A program made the position numbers and the translations under genes. A model generated the notes under the pieces. The model did not search any database. It had not been told where the DNA came from and was given only the letters and a program-made list of their open reading frames with translations. Shown here piece after piece: positions 7,023 to 15,433 of a stretch of DNA of 43,865 nucleotides (the stretch's first letter is position 1; each line of letters starts with the position of its first letter). Source of the stretch: JBIOHP01 sp044449065 (GTDB taxonomy: Bacteria > Bacteroidota > Ignavibacteria > UBA10030 > SZUA-254); the NCBI GenBank assembly GCA_044449065.1, contig JBIOHP010000031.1:1-43865 (forward strand). The letters are read 5' to 3'.

Positions 7023-8039
7023 ATGAGAGTTACGATGAATTTTCAGATGATATTGTTGATCGCATTCATGGGAATTATTTATGGTTGCAGCGGTTCCAAA
7101 CAAAGCGCTAAAGATATAGATTTGGTATGGCCCTCTCCGCCCGACGAACCGCGTGTAAAATATCTCAAAACGATGCAGGGTGAAGACGATTATGGATCGG
7201 GTTTAAGTGGGATCACCCGCGCATTAGCCGGCGGTTCAACCAATATCGCCCTCAGTAATCCCTACGACGTGTGCACTGATGGTCAGGGACGCGTCTGGGT
7301 GACGGATGCAGCCCGCGGACTCATTTTGTTCGACGACAATAAAAAAGAAGTGACCACGCTTGGTGAACTAAGCAAAATCCCATTAGACAACCCCCGCGGT
7401 ATTGCCTACGGGAATAGTAAGCTATTTGTGGGAATCGCTTCTCTGGGGCAAATTGCCGTTCTTACTCCCGATGGTAAGGATTTGTATCTGATCGGCAAAC
7501 GGGGAAGCTTTCCTAATCCTGTCGATGTGGTATACGACAGTCTCAAACATCGCGTCATCGTCGTTGATAATAAGTTGAATAACATCTCGGTTTTTTCAGA
7601 AAAAGGCGACTCTCTCTTTGTCTTCGGGAAACGCGGTGAAGCCGATGGACTATTTAACTTTCCACAAAGCGCAGCGGTAGACAGCCAAAGCAATATCTAT
7701 GTCGTCGATGCTTTTAACTACCGGGTTGAAATTTTCGATTCAACCGGAAAGTTCCTCCGAAAATTCGGATCCCACGGCGATGCCTGGGGGATGTTCGCCC
7801 GGCCGAAAGGAATCGTTCTGGATACATACGGCAATATTTACGTGGTTGATTCTTATTACCACAATTTCCAGGTCTTCAATCAAAAGGGCGAGCTGTTGTT
7901 ATTCGTAGGAAAATTTTCTGCCGGGAATGACGGATTTCAAGACCCGGTAAGTTTAGCTATCGATCAGAAAAACACGATTTATGTCACCGATCATTTAAAC
8001 AGCAGGGTTCAGGTTTTTCAGTTGTTGAAAGGCAACTAA
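7023..8039 (+). CDS. NHL-repeat beta-propeller lipoprotein
   Basis: I take ATG 7023, giving 338 aa with a lipoprotein signal (LLIAFMGIIYGC, lipid-modified Cys22). The frame is open farther upstream inside the previous gene, but that would bury the signal peptide. After Cys22 comes LVWPSPPDEPRVKYLK, a segment shared with the second NHL protein of this cluster. About six NHL blades follow, with repeats such as GLFNFPQSAAVDSQSNIYVV and GMFARPKGIVLDTYGNIYVV. NHL propellers are protein- or ligand-binding scaffolds, and genes of this type recur next to outer-surface multihaem cytochromes (for example around omcS in Geobacter). It is probably membrane-anchored and helps assemble or dock the cytochromes. 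A hairpin and a palindrome separate it from the tetrahaem gene. Confidence 0.85.
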   Translation: MRVTMNFQMILLIAFMGIIYGCSGSKQSAKDIDLVWPSPPDEPRVKYLKTMQGEDDYGSGLSGITRALAGGSTNIALSNPYDVCTDGQGRVWVTDAARGLILFDDNKKEVTTLGELSKIPLDNPRGIAYGNSKLFVGIASLGQIAVLTPDGKDLYLIGKRGSFPNPVDVVYDSLKHRVIVVDNKLNNISVFSEKGDSLFVFGKRGEADGLFNFPQSAAVDSQSNIYVVDAFNYRVEIFDSTGKFLRKFGSHGDAWGMFARPKGIVLDTYGNIYVVDSYYHNFQVFNQKGELLLFVGKFSAGNDGFQDPVSLAIDQKNTIYVTDHLNSRVQVFQLLKGN

Positions 8040-8046
8040 CAACGAG

Positions 8047-8086
8047 TTTCTCATCCGCCTCATGAGAAAATAGTATGGTACCATAC
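8047..8086. promoter_or_regulatory. Hairpin plus 14-bp palindrome between NHL and tetrahaem genes
   Basis: TTTCTCAT (8047-8054) pairs with ATGAGAAA (8062-8069) around a 7-nt loop. It is followed at once by the perfect palindrome GTATGGTACCATAC (8073-8086). No U-tract follows, so this may be an mRNA processing or stability element, or an operator for a promoter in front of the tetrahaem gene. Confidence 0.4.
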
Positions 8087-8125
8087 AAGAGGCACTAATA
8101 ACATAACTAAGAAGGAGAAGTATAT

Positions 8126-8932
8126 ATGAAATACATAGTAATCGCAGTTCTCAGCATCTGCCTAATGGCGGGTGTTGCGATGTCTCAAACATCGCTGTAT
8201 ACCGGTGGAACGCAAGGTGTGATGTCGGGTATGGCGGGTGGACCGCATGATTTTACCTCGACAGCAACCGATTCCCTCAGTCAAAAATTGGTCGGTCCGA
8301 CCAATTTTCTCTGCGGGTATTGCCATGTTCCTCACGTTTCGAGCTCCGGTATCGCAGCGCCGCTGTGGTCCCGCAAATCACTCGTGACCGGAACGACCCA
8401 CACCGGAATCGTATTTGGAACATATACAAGCAGTTCCATGCAGGCGACCGTGAATCAGGTCAATACGACTGATAATTACAGTTCGTTCTGCCTGAGCTGC
8501 CATGATGGAAGCCAGATGTTTGCTTCAGCAGCTTATCAATCCAAGCCGGTTCCGCACAGTGTCGCATGGCCAGGTACATCGGTCGGGTTCGATACGGTCC
8601 GCAATCCATCATACATGAATATGAGCACAACCGGCTCATACGGCGGTTTAAATCATATTCATCCGGTGAATTTCGTGTACAATTCTGCGTTGGCAGCAGC
8701 CGATCCGGGATTGTATGATCCGGGCGCACAAAAATATCTTTATAACGATGCTACGTATGGCGCAGTCGGCCGTTTGTTCCCGGATGGATCGGGTAACTAT
8801 ACAATGCAATGCCCATCCTGCCACAATCCGCACATCAATGTTGCGAATACTCCTGCCTCCGGTGGAAGTTATCCTCTCATTGAAGGTACGCTCGATGGTG
8901 GAAAGCTTTGCGTATCATGCCATAAGAAGTAA
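8126..8932 (+). CDS. Tetrahaem c-type cytochrome
   Basis: The 268-aa product has a signal peptide (MKYIVIAVLSICLMAGVAMS, cleavage before QT) and four CXXCH sites: CGYCH at residue 63, CLSCH at 122, CPSCH at 229 and CVSCH at 262 near the C-terminus. Motifs CGYCHVPH and CPSCHNPH are typical of the doubled-CXXCH family. The wide spacing between haems leaves Gly/Ser/Tyr-rich loops, which is unusual for a periplasmic c3-type carrier and more like surface or filament cytochromes. Additional His residues (HSVAWPG, LNHIHPVNF) could be distal ligands. The ribosome binding site AAGAAGGAGAAG is the strongest in the cluster, suggesting high expression. It follows the NHL lipoprotein by 86 nt. Confidence 0.85.
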   Translation: MKYIVIAVLSICLMAGVAMSQTSLYTGGTQGVMSGMAGGPHDFTSTATDSLSQKLVGPTNFLCGYCHVPHVSSSGIAAPLWSRKSLVTGTTHTGIVFGTYTSSSMQATVNQVNTTDNYSSFCLSCHDGSQMFASAAYQSKPVPHSVAWPGTSVGFDTVRNPSYMNMSTTGSYGGLNHIHPVNFVYNSALAAADPGLYDPGAQKYLYNDATYGAVGRLFPDGSGNYTMQCPSCHNPHINVANTPASGGSYPLIEGTLDGGKLCVSCHKK

Positions 8933-8980
8933 TGATGTCTCGTAATTTAGTTTTGTAACGTAGTATATATTTCCGGCGCG

Positions 8981-9003
8981 TCCCGCTCTCATTGAGAGCG
9001 GGA
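8981..9003. terminator. Strong intercistronic hairpin
   Basis: TCCCGCTCTC (8981-8990) and GAGAGCGGGA (8994-9003) form a perfect 10-bp GC-rich stem with a 3-nt ATT loop. There is no U-tract on the plus strand, so it may be a stability or attenuation hairpin that uncouples the highly translated tetrahaem gene from the barrel gene, rather than a classical terminator. Confidence 0.5.
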
Positions 9004-9034
9004 TGGACCGGGAAAATACCAAGGCAAGGGGAAT

Positions 9035-10699
9035 TTGAAGTCAATAGTTGTAATATTGGTTTGCATGGTTGTATTGGGTCGCTTCGGATTTGCCCAGCAA
9101 TTAAATACACTCAACGGAGAACTCCGTTATCAATATCAATACCAGAGTAATACGAGCGCGGGATCAACGTCAACCACCTCCACCCAAAGCCCGATGTTGA
9201 AGCTTGCCACCACCGGCTCCGTTCTCGATCCCTCGTTCATCTCATTCAATATTCAGACAGCGCTCAATTTGAGCAATTCCACATCCAAAGCTCTGCAATA
9301 TACGCTTTCGAGTAAATCGTTTGCCTGGGATTATTATGACGTTGGGCTCAGCATATTGCAAAATATGCCGGTTACAACATATCTCCGGCTTGACGATGGG
9401 ATGACGCAATCATATTCAAGTACCCCCCAATATGATCGGGGCGGGTACATGCTGCGAAAGCAGCAACAAAATCTTAGAGTGACGAGTCGTCAAATTCCAT
9501 CTTTGCCCAGCGTCAGTCTGACGATTGACCGTACGCACCAGTGGTCGCTCAACGCCCCCTCGCCCGTCGATCAATTGGGTACGAGCTATTCGATGAATCT
9601 CACGTCCGGGGGAAAGGGCGGTTCGTTCAGCGTAGGGGGCACCATGAGCGAAAGCTCGGAACGGTTTACCGGTTTTAGTACAAAATATTATACCCTGATG
9701 GCTCACGGGATGCGCAGCTTTACCGATCAACAGTCGCTGAACTACGATATTAACTATAATCGATACGCTGAAATTACGAATATTAACGGAATGGCGTCTT
9801 ATCTTAATGTGGCTGATAAACAGTTTCATTACACCACCACATTGAATTGCCATGATAATACCGGACCCACATATCAGTCGTTGTTATCCAACCTGTCGCA
9901 ATCAATTCAATATATACAAAACGAGAATTTTCGTTACAATTTAGGTTTGAGCGGCAATTATGGGCAGAGCCAATCTCTGACGGGTGATGCTTCCTCGGCT
10001 GATAATATCGGAGGCAATGCAAGTTTTTCAATTCAGCATTCCAGTTCAATCAAAGCTATCGGTATTTCAAACGGGCTTAGTTTCGGTTACGGTTTGATGA
10101 AATACCTGAACCGGCAGCAAACCTTTACCTCAGCATTCTCGAACGGGATTTCATCGTTCATCGGAAATTATCAGCTTTCTGCGAACCACTCATTATCGTA
10201 TGGTCAACTGAGTGACGATGCGAGACGAAATTGGGTTAGCAACAACTTTAACTTGAACATTTCCGGCGAGACATTTTACAATTTTCAAATGCAAGTTCTC
10301 GCTGATTACCAGTCCGACATCTACAGCGGCGACCTCCAGGGATATGGAAATCATAAAGGAATGCAAATGCAGTGGTCCACTACATCGCCGCTGCTCTATT
10401 ATTATATCCCATTCGTTATCGGAGCAAGCGGCGGGGAGAATTGGTTTTTTGAAGGCACGGTCGGGAGAACATTTAATTGGTCTGTGAGTTTTACCAGCAC
10501 ACAGTTTTTTTTCCGAAATCTGACGTTAACATATCGCCTCAACCGTATTTTTGATCCGAACTATGACCGTCAATCGATCAATCATTCACTCGCTTCCCAA
10601 TATCAATGGAGAGCGATCGCCCTGGAAATCCGCTTCGACAATTATCAGTTAGAGAACAACAGAAATGATTTCTGGTTCACATTGTCTCGTCCGTTCTAA
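9035..10699 (+). CDS. Large outer-membrane beta-barrel (putative cytochrome-conduit porin)
   Basis: TTG at 9035 is the likely start. It gives the signal peptide MKSIVVILVCMVVLGRFGFA and follows a purine-rich stretch (9021-9033); starting at the next ATG would cut the signal's basic end. The 554-aa mature region is a run of amphipathic strands rich in Tyr, Ser, Asn and Gln (for example RYNLGLSGNYGQSQ). The C-terminus RNDFWFTLSRPF ends in Phe, the standard beta-signal for BAM insertion. I recognise no named family. MtrB- and Ext-type porins that sheath multihaem cytochromes have similar layouts, and this gene sits among three such cytochromes, so a conduit or export role is inferred. A strong terminator follows at 10753. 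Confidence 0.75.
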   Translation: MKSIVVILVCMVVLGRFGFAQQLNTLNGELRYQYQYQSNTSAGSTSTTSTQSPMLKLATTGSVLDPSFISFNIQTALNLSNSTSKALQYTLSSKSFAWDYYDVGLSILQNMPVTTYLRLDDGMTQSYSSTPQYDRGGYMLRKQQQNLRVTSRQIPSLPSVSLTIDRTHQWSLNAPSPVDQLGTSYSMNLTSGGKGGSFSVGGTMSESSERFTGFSTKYYTLMAHGMRSFTDQQSLNYDINYNRYAEITNINGMASYLNVADKQFHYTTTLNCHDNTGPTYQSLLSNLSQSIQYIQNENFRYNLGLSGNYGQSQSLTGDASSADNIGGNASFSIQHSSSIKAIGISNGLSFGYGLMKYLNRQQTFTSAFSNGISSFIGNYQLSANHSLSYGQLSDDARRNWVSNNFNLNISGETFYNFQMQVLADYQSDIYSGDLQGYGNHKGMQMQWSTTSPLLYYYIPFVIGASGGENWFFEGTVGRTFNWSVSFTSTQFFFRNLTLTYRLNRIFDPNYDRQSINHSLASQYQWRAIALEIRFDNYQLENNRNDFWFTLSRPF

Positions 10700-10752
10700 T
10701 AAAACGGGATATTCCAGCAACCTCTCAGCAATTCCCCTTGCCGAGAGAAAAA

Positions 10753-10806
10753 GGGAACCGGGCGTGTCGTTACCTTCGAAACGACATCCCGGTTACCCTG
10801 TATTTT
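10753..10806 (+). terminator. Rho-independent terminator after the barrel gene
   Basis: GGGAACCGGG (10753-10762) pairs with CCCGGTTACCC (10788-10798, one bulged A). TGTCGTT (10765-10771) pairs with AACGACA (10780-10786), making a long two-part stem. TATTTTT follows at 10801-10807. This splits the cluster into two transcription units: genes at 4965-10699, and the NHL/cytochrome pair from 11043. Confidence 0.75.
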
Positions 10807-11042
10807 TGATGGAAAATTTGACTCTGCCGGTGATATCGAACGGCAGCAACATAAGAGAAATTCGCAGATTTGAATATGACCCGATTTTTTTAACTCAAGA
10901 ATTTTGTAACTTGAACATAGGTTGTCGTATAGCTCACTCCGTTTCGAGTGAATAAAAATATTATGCATTTCGGCGAATACCCGAGACGGGTGGAATTCCG
11001 GAAAGCGCTCTTGAATTTAATGCAAAGTAATCTTAATTCGCA
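10807..11042. other. Leader region of the second NHL/cytochrome pair
   Basis: About 236 bases lie between the terminator and the ATG at 11043, and no gene is visible. A promoter for the second transcription unit is expected here, but no clear consensus boxes or Shine-Dalgarno could be assigned. The bases just before the ATG are AT-rich (TAATCTTAATTCGC). Confidence 0.4.
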
Positions 11043-12038
11043 ATGAAAGTGTTTGCAACAATAATATTGTTGTCGGTATGCATCAATCAGCTTTCCTCCC
11101 AGATTGACACATCGAAACTTGTATGGCCCGCACCGCCGGAACAAGCGCGAATTACTCATCTCCTGACTATTTCTTCAATCCAAAATTTTAAACATGAAGG
11201 AGGATTTTTCTCTAAAATTGTCGGATTTATTTTTGGAGAAAGTCATTCCCAACAATGGCTGGTTCAGCCGGTAGGCATAGCAATTTCGCCCAAACATCAA
11301 ATCTATATTACGGATCCGGGCGCAAAAGGCATTCATATCCTTGATCAGGACAAAGAAGAATATGAATTTGTCAATCAAACAAAATTTGGCAGTTTTCTTT
11401 CTCCTGTCGGGATTGCGTTTTCCTCCGATGGTTCAACATATATATCCGATTCCGAGCACGGAGATATCACAGTATTAAACGAGGATCGCAAAGCTCAATT
11501 TCAAATAAAAGATCACCTCCTTCGCCCAACAGGACTGTTAATTCTGAACGATACGCTCTACGTCGCGGATGCAGCACGACATGAAATAGTATTATTTGAT
11601 TTAAAAGGTAAATTCTTGATGAATTTTGGACAGCGAGGGGAAAGCAGCGGAAATTTCAATTTTCCAATTGCTCTCGCCGGTGAAAATTCGCTGTTTGTGA
11701 TCGATGCATTAAATTACCGCGTACAAAAATTCACTACAATGGGTGGATTTATTTCGGCATTCGGAAGACAGGGTGGCGCACCCGGTTCCTTCGCCAGCCC
11801 GAAGGGCATCGCCCTGGATTCGGAACACCATATCTATGTAACCGACGTTCTCATGGACAATTTCCAGATATTCAATGAAGAAGGACAGTTGTTGCTGGTT
11901 GTAGGTAAAAAGGGAGACCGGGACGGGCAATTTATGAGTCCGAGCGGTATTGCAATTGATGATAAGGATAGAATATATATCGTTGATATGTTGAATAAAC
12001 GCATACAAATGTTCCAATACCTTAAAGAAAATAAATGA
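11043..12038 (+). CDS. NHL-repeat beta-propeller, secreted paralogue
   Basis: This 331-aa protein has a signal peptide (MKVFATIILLSVCINQLSSQ). Its mature start, KLVWPAPPEQARITHLL, is clearly related to the NHL lipoprotein upstream (LVWPSPPDEPRVKYLK). It carries about six blades with matching signatures (GNFNFPIALAGENSLFVI, GSFASPKGIALDSEHHIYVT). It differs in lacking a proper lipobox Cys, so it is probably soluble or surface-associated rather than lipid-anchored. An insert after the first strand (KHEGGFFSKIVGFIFGES) is hydrophobic and may contact a membrane or partner. Its stop overlaps the ATG of the 12-haem cytochrome gene (ATGA, 12035-12038), tying the two products together. Confidence 0.85.
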   Translation: MKVFATIILLSVCINQLSSQIDTSKLVWPAPPEQARITHLLTISSIQNFKHEGGFFSKIVGFIFGESHSQQWLVQPVGIAISPKHQIYITDPGAKGIHILDQDKEEYEFVNQTKFGSFLSPVGIAFSSDGSTYISDSEHGDITVLNEDRKAQFQIKDHLLRPTGLLILNDTLYVADAARHEIVLFDLKGKFLMNFGQRGESSGNFNFPIALAGENSLFVIDALNYRVQKFTTMGGFISAFGRQGGAPGSFASPKGIALDSEHHIYVTDVLMDNFQIFNEEGQLLLVVGKKGDRDGQFMSPSGIAIDDKDRIYIVDMLNKRIQMFQYLKENK

Positions 12039-13930
12039 TCAGAGTCATTAATATAGTTTTTCGAAATGTTGAATTTGTTATCCTTCTCACGGTGTGGATG
12101 AGCATCATGGCATATCCTCAATCCCGCGTGTTTGACACAAAACATAACCTCACGGCAATTGGACCCGGGACAATAAAAGCTGCGACAGAAAAAAATACAT
12201 GCCTGTTTTGTCATACCCCCCATGCGCCGCGGGCTACAACACAGTTGTGGAATCACGCTCTATCCACAGCAACGTATGATCTTTATACTTCCGATTATCT
12301 CACAAGTCTCAATTACGCAACTCCTGTCCAGCCGAACGCACAATCGAAGTTATGCCTCTCGTGCCACGATGGAACCGTTGCTATCGGCGCCGTCTACAAT
12401 AATCGGGGAGGCACCAGTATTGCGATGGCAAATGGAGTGACGACGATGCCGGCAACTTCGTCTTCGAATTTGGGCACATCACTGATGAACGATCACCCGG
12501 TCGGATATATCTACGATAATACGAAAGACCCTGAATTGGTGGGTCGCAGTTGGCCCTGGCAAACTTCCATTAAGCTTGATCCAGACCAATCGAACGGCAC
12601 GGTTGAATGTCAAACCTGCCATGATCCGCATGATAATACTAATCCGCCATTTCTCCGGATGGGAAATACGAATGCGTCTCTTTGCATCTTCTGTCATTCA
12701 AAAACGGAATGGTCAAATTCTGTCCACAAAACATCGACGCAACTGTTTGTTAAAACCGATAGTACAACCACAACGGTCGGCGAGTGGGCATGCAGATCCT
12801 GTCATAAATCGCATGGAGGCGGCGGCATACCCTATCTTCTAAATCTTGCGGAAGAAAATGATTGTTTTACCTCCGGTTGTCATGGGACGAATGCCACAGG
12901 AGTGAATACTAAGAACATTCAAAGCGAATTGAACAAACTCTACAAACATCCAATCGACAAGGTCTCCGGAAAACACAAAAATCCGGATGACCACACAAGT
13001 TTAAATGTTCCTAACCGCCACTCCGAATGTCCGGATTGCCACAATTCGCATCGGGCGCAGAAGGGATTGCACGTCCTCCAATCGAATTCGATTTCCAACG
13101 TGTTGAAGGGAGTATCAGGCGTTACGCCCTCATTCGCAGCAGAGTGGACACAACCCACGATATTTTCGACAATAAATCCCGTGGTGCAGGAAAATCAAAT
13201 TTGTTTTAAGTGCCATTCTTATTATGCGTTCGGCGTCGCTATCGAGGGTGTAACCACCATCGAAGGACCATCGGGGCAAAACATAACCGACCAGGGGATG
13301 GAATTTAACCCCGCGAACCATTCGGCACACCCGGTGGTGGTATCTACGAATAATCAAACCGGCTCCTTGAGCCCTAAATCACTCATGGCAACACAAATGA
13401 CCACAACCTGGAATAACGTGGGATCACAGACGATGTATTGTTCCGATTGCCATGGAAATAACGATCAAACTTCCGCCACAGCGCCGCAAGGTCCGCATGG
13501 TTCAAATGCAAAATTTATATTAACTGGAGCGGGGAAATATTGGCCCACCAATCGTTTAGATTCTCTTTGGACTCTCGATGATATCCGGTATAATAGGAAC
13601 AACTGGTCGACAGATCTTTTCTGCGCAAATTGCCACACGATGTACAACGGTCTCTCATTTCTTAATAATGCCCACGATACCAACAAGCATAAAGATATGA
13701 ACATGCGATGTATCACCTGCCATGTGGTTGTACCCCATGGATCCCAGCGTTCCCGTTTAATCGGATATGCATCGGATGTCGCTCCTTATAATTATATAGG
13801 TCCGGGTTTTGATCAGCTCATGATCATCGGATTCCAAAAAGCGGCAATTTCGACCGGTTATACAGTAAGCAGTTGTTCAACAAATAATCCGGCGTGCCAT
13901 GGCGTACAAACTCAGGTATATGAAAAATAA
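12035..13930 (+). CDS. Large multihaem c-type cytochrome (10 CXXCH plus CX4CH and CX6CH)
   Basis: The 631-aa exported protein starts with a hydrophobic signal (VEFVILLTVWMSIMAYPQS). Ten canonical haem sites are visible: CLFCH, CLSCH, CQTCH, CIFCH, CRSCH, CPDCH, CFKCH, CSDCH, CANCH and CITCH. Two expanded motifs could bind further haems: CFTSGCH (CX4CH) and, at the C-terminus, CSTNNPACH (CX6CH). Many sites follow the doubled-CXXCH pattern (CHTPHAP, CHDPHDN, CHKSHGG, CHNSHRA). Proteins of this size and haem number act in long-range electron transfer at or beyond the outer membrane. Translation is coupled to the NHL propeller gene upstream by ATGA. It is the last gene of the cluster; a short gap leads to the DinB pair. 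Confidence 0.85.
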   Translation: MIRVINIVFRNVEFVILLTVWMSIMAYPQSRVFDTKHNLTAIGPGTIKAATEKNTCLFCHTPHAPRATTQLWNHALSTATYDLYTSDYLTSLNYATPVQPNAQSKLCLSCHDGTVAIGAVYNNRGGTSIAMANGVTTMPATSSSNLGTSLMNDHPVGYIYDNTKDPELVGRSWPWQTSIKLDPDQSNGTVECQTCHDPHDNTNPPFLRMGNTNASLCIFCHSKTEWSNSVHKTSTQLFVKTDSTTTTVGEWACRSCHKSHGGGGIPYLLNLAEENDCFTSGCHGTNATGVNTKNIQSELNKLYKHPIDKVSGKHKNPDDHTSLNVPNRHSECPDCHNSHRAQKGLHVLQSNSISNVLKGVSGVTPSFAAEWTQPTIFSTINPVVQENQICFKCHSYYAFGVAIEGVTTIEGPSGQNITDQGMEFNPANHSAHPVVVSTNNQTGSLSPKSLMATQMTTTWNNVGSQTMYCSDCHGNNDQTSATAPQGPHGSNAKFILTGAGKYWPTNRLDSLWTLDDIRYNRNNWSTDLFCANCHTMYNGLSFLNNAHDTNKHKDMNMRCITCHVVVPHGSQRSRLIGYASDVAPYNYIGPGFDQLMIIGFQKAAISTGYTVSSCSTNNPACHGVQTQVYEK

Positions 13931-14009
13931 TATGTCTAAAATCGTGAATTGCGATTGCACTTCCTATATGAATATCTATACATTGATTCATTAACGAAGA
14001 AAGGAGCTT

Positions 14010-14531
14010 ATGGTACCACAAACAAAATGGACAGACCGTAAATTTGATTTCAGTTATCCGGTTGGTGTTTTTCCCTGCATCCTCGAACGATTCAGAGGGA
14101 CGCCGGCGCGGCTCGAAGAAATAGTGAAACCGCTTAGCCCAAAAATTTGCACGACGCGGATAGCAGACGCATGGTCGATTCAGGAACATGCCGGGCATTT
14201 ATACGATCTCGAGGAACTCGGGGAAAAACGCATCACCGATTTTCTTGCGAGGAAAGAAAAACTCACCACAGCCGATATGACAAACCGGAAAACCGCTGAG
14301 GCAAATCATAACGCAGTTCCCATACAGGTGATACTTCGCAAATTCAGGGATGCGCGATTTACATCGGTTGCACGACTTGAACGACTCACTGAAGAGGAAG
14401 CCGGAATAATCTCGCTGCACCCGCGCCTTAACACTCCGATGAGAATTGTTGACTGGCTTTATTTCATGAGCGAACACGACGATCATCATCTTGCGCGAAT
14501 AACTTCAAATATAATAACTCTCTCCCAATAA
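14010..14531 (+). CDS. DinB-fold putative metal-dependent protein, copy 1
   Basis: The 173-aa cytoplasmic protein belongs to the DinB/DinB_2 four-helix-bundle superfamily. The helix WSIQEHAGHLYDLEE (His60 and His63) and the C-terminal SEHDDHHLARI supply the metal-ligand histidines expected for the fold. Family members include thiol-dependent transferases using bacillithiol or mycothiol, and DNA-damage-induced proteins of unknown activity; the exact reaction here is unknown. The ribosome binding site GAAAGGAGC is strong. A close paralogue starts 9 nt after its stop, so the two form a small operon. A YpdA-type reductase is also present in this window, which would suit a bacillithiol-linked role, but that is inference. 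Confidence 0.8.
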   Translation: MVPQTKWTDRKFDFSYPVGVFPCILERFRGTPARLEEIVKPLSPKICTTRIADAWSIQEHAGHLYDLEELGEKRITDFLARKEKLTTADMTNRKTAEANHNAVPIQVILRKFRDARFTSVARLERLTEEEAGIISLHPRLNTPMRIVDWLYFMSEHDDHHLARITSNIITLSQ

Positions 14532-14540
14532 CTTCTGCCA

Positions 14541-15071
14541 ATGGTGCCATTAACCAAATGGTCTGAGCGAACATTCAATTTTGATTTTCCGATCGGAATG
14601 TTCCCTTCTATCATCGAACGTCTCCGGGGGATGCCGCCGCGATTGGAAGAAGCCACCTTATCTTTGCCGCAGGAAATATTAACTTTACGCGCCGAAAATG
14701 GCTGGTCGATACAGGAGCATGCCGGGCATTTTCTTGATACTGAGGAATTGTGGCAAAAACGGCTCGAAGATTTTCTTACGAAAAGAGAAATCTTAACCGA
14801 CGCCGACCTGACCCACCGTAAAACCAAAGAAGCCAACCACAACGCGAACACCCTGGGAAGAATTCTCAATCAATTCAGGGCTGAGCGGTTCAAACTTGTT
14901 GAACGGCTCGAACAAATAACTGAGGAAGAAGCAGCACTCATCTCTAGACACCCCCGGCTTAACAAACCTATCCGTCTCATCGATTCGTGCTATTTTACAG
15001 CCGATCATGATGATTATTATATGGTATTGTTAAGGAGATTGATTATGAGCATACAGAACGGGACAAGTTAA
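14541..15071 (+). CDS. DinB-fold putative metal-dependent protein, copy 2
   Basis: The 176-aa tandem paralogue of the preceding gene shares its opening (MVPLTKWSERTFNFDFPIG versus MVPQTKWTDRKFDFSYPVG), the helix WSIQEHAGHFLDTEE and the C-terminal ADHDDYYMVLL. The last motif has lost one His relative to copy 1 (DDYY for DDHH), so metal binding or activity may differ. It is separated from copy 1 by only 9 nt and is probably co-transcribed. No obvious Shine-Dalgarno is present before its ATG, suggesting coupling to copy 1. The function is unknown beyond the fold. Confidence 0.8.
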   Translation: MVPLTKWSERTFNFDFPIGMFPSIIERLRGMPPRLEEATLSLPQEILTLRAENGWSIQEHAGHFLDTEELWQKRLEDFLTKREILTDADLTHRKTKEANHNANTLGRILNQFRAERFKLVERLEQITEEEAALISRHPRLNKPIRLIDSCYFTADHDDYYMVLLRRLIMSIQNGTS

Positions 15072-15388
15072 TTATTCCATTTAGCTGAACATAAAGATAG
15101 CATTTCCCAGCCACTCTTTTTCCGGAGGGTATTTCTTAGGTGTAGAAGATTTTCTATGTTCTTGTAATACTTGCCGTTACGCGATTCAACATCTCTATCA
15201 CTAATTTTAATAAGATACTTGCGTCTGAAAAGTATTTTATATATTATTTATATGGTAAATCTATCATTTATAAATGTAAGATTTAAATTGGAGTGTGATC
15301 GATAGTTCAACAGACTCCTTCTTATCCCGTTTCATGTAGACGTTCCACGGTGCATGAGCAGAATGAAATGGGTTGGGAAGAATGAACA
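15072..15388. other. Intergenic region after the DinB pair
   Basis: I see no gene here. The region is AT-rich in its middle (about 15180-15300) and ends in the terminator at 15389. Transcripts of the DinB pair probably run through it to that terminator. Confidence 0.4.
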
Positions 15389-15421
15389 AAGAGCTCCCGA
15401 AAGGGAGCTCTTATTATTTTT
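15389..15421. terminator. Rho-independent, probably bidirectional terminator
   Basis: AAGAGCTCCC (15389-15398) and GGGAGCTCTT (15403-15412) form a perfect 10-bp stem closed by a GAAA tetraloop. ATTATTTTT follows on the plus strand, and a shorter T-rich run (TTTGTT) follows on the minus strand. It lies between the plus-strand DinB pair and the minus-strand gene ending at 15434, so it can serve both convergent units. Confidence 0.85.
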
Positions 15422-15433
15422 GAGAGATCATTC

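Noticed and set aside
4965..13930. Nitrite/sulfite reductase or dissimilatory enzyme operon
   Set aside because: No CXXCK active-site haem motif, no sirohaem or molybdopterin enzyme, and no quinone-oxidising membrane subunit was found; barrels and NHL scaffolds dominate instead.
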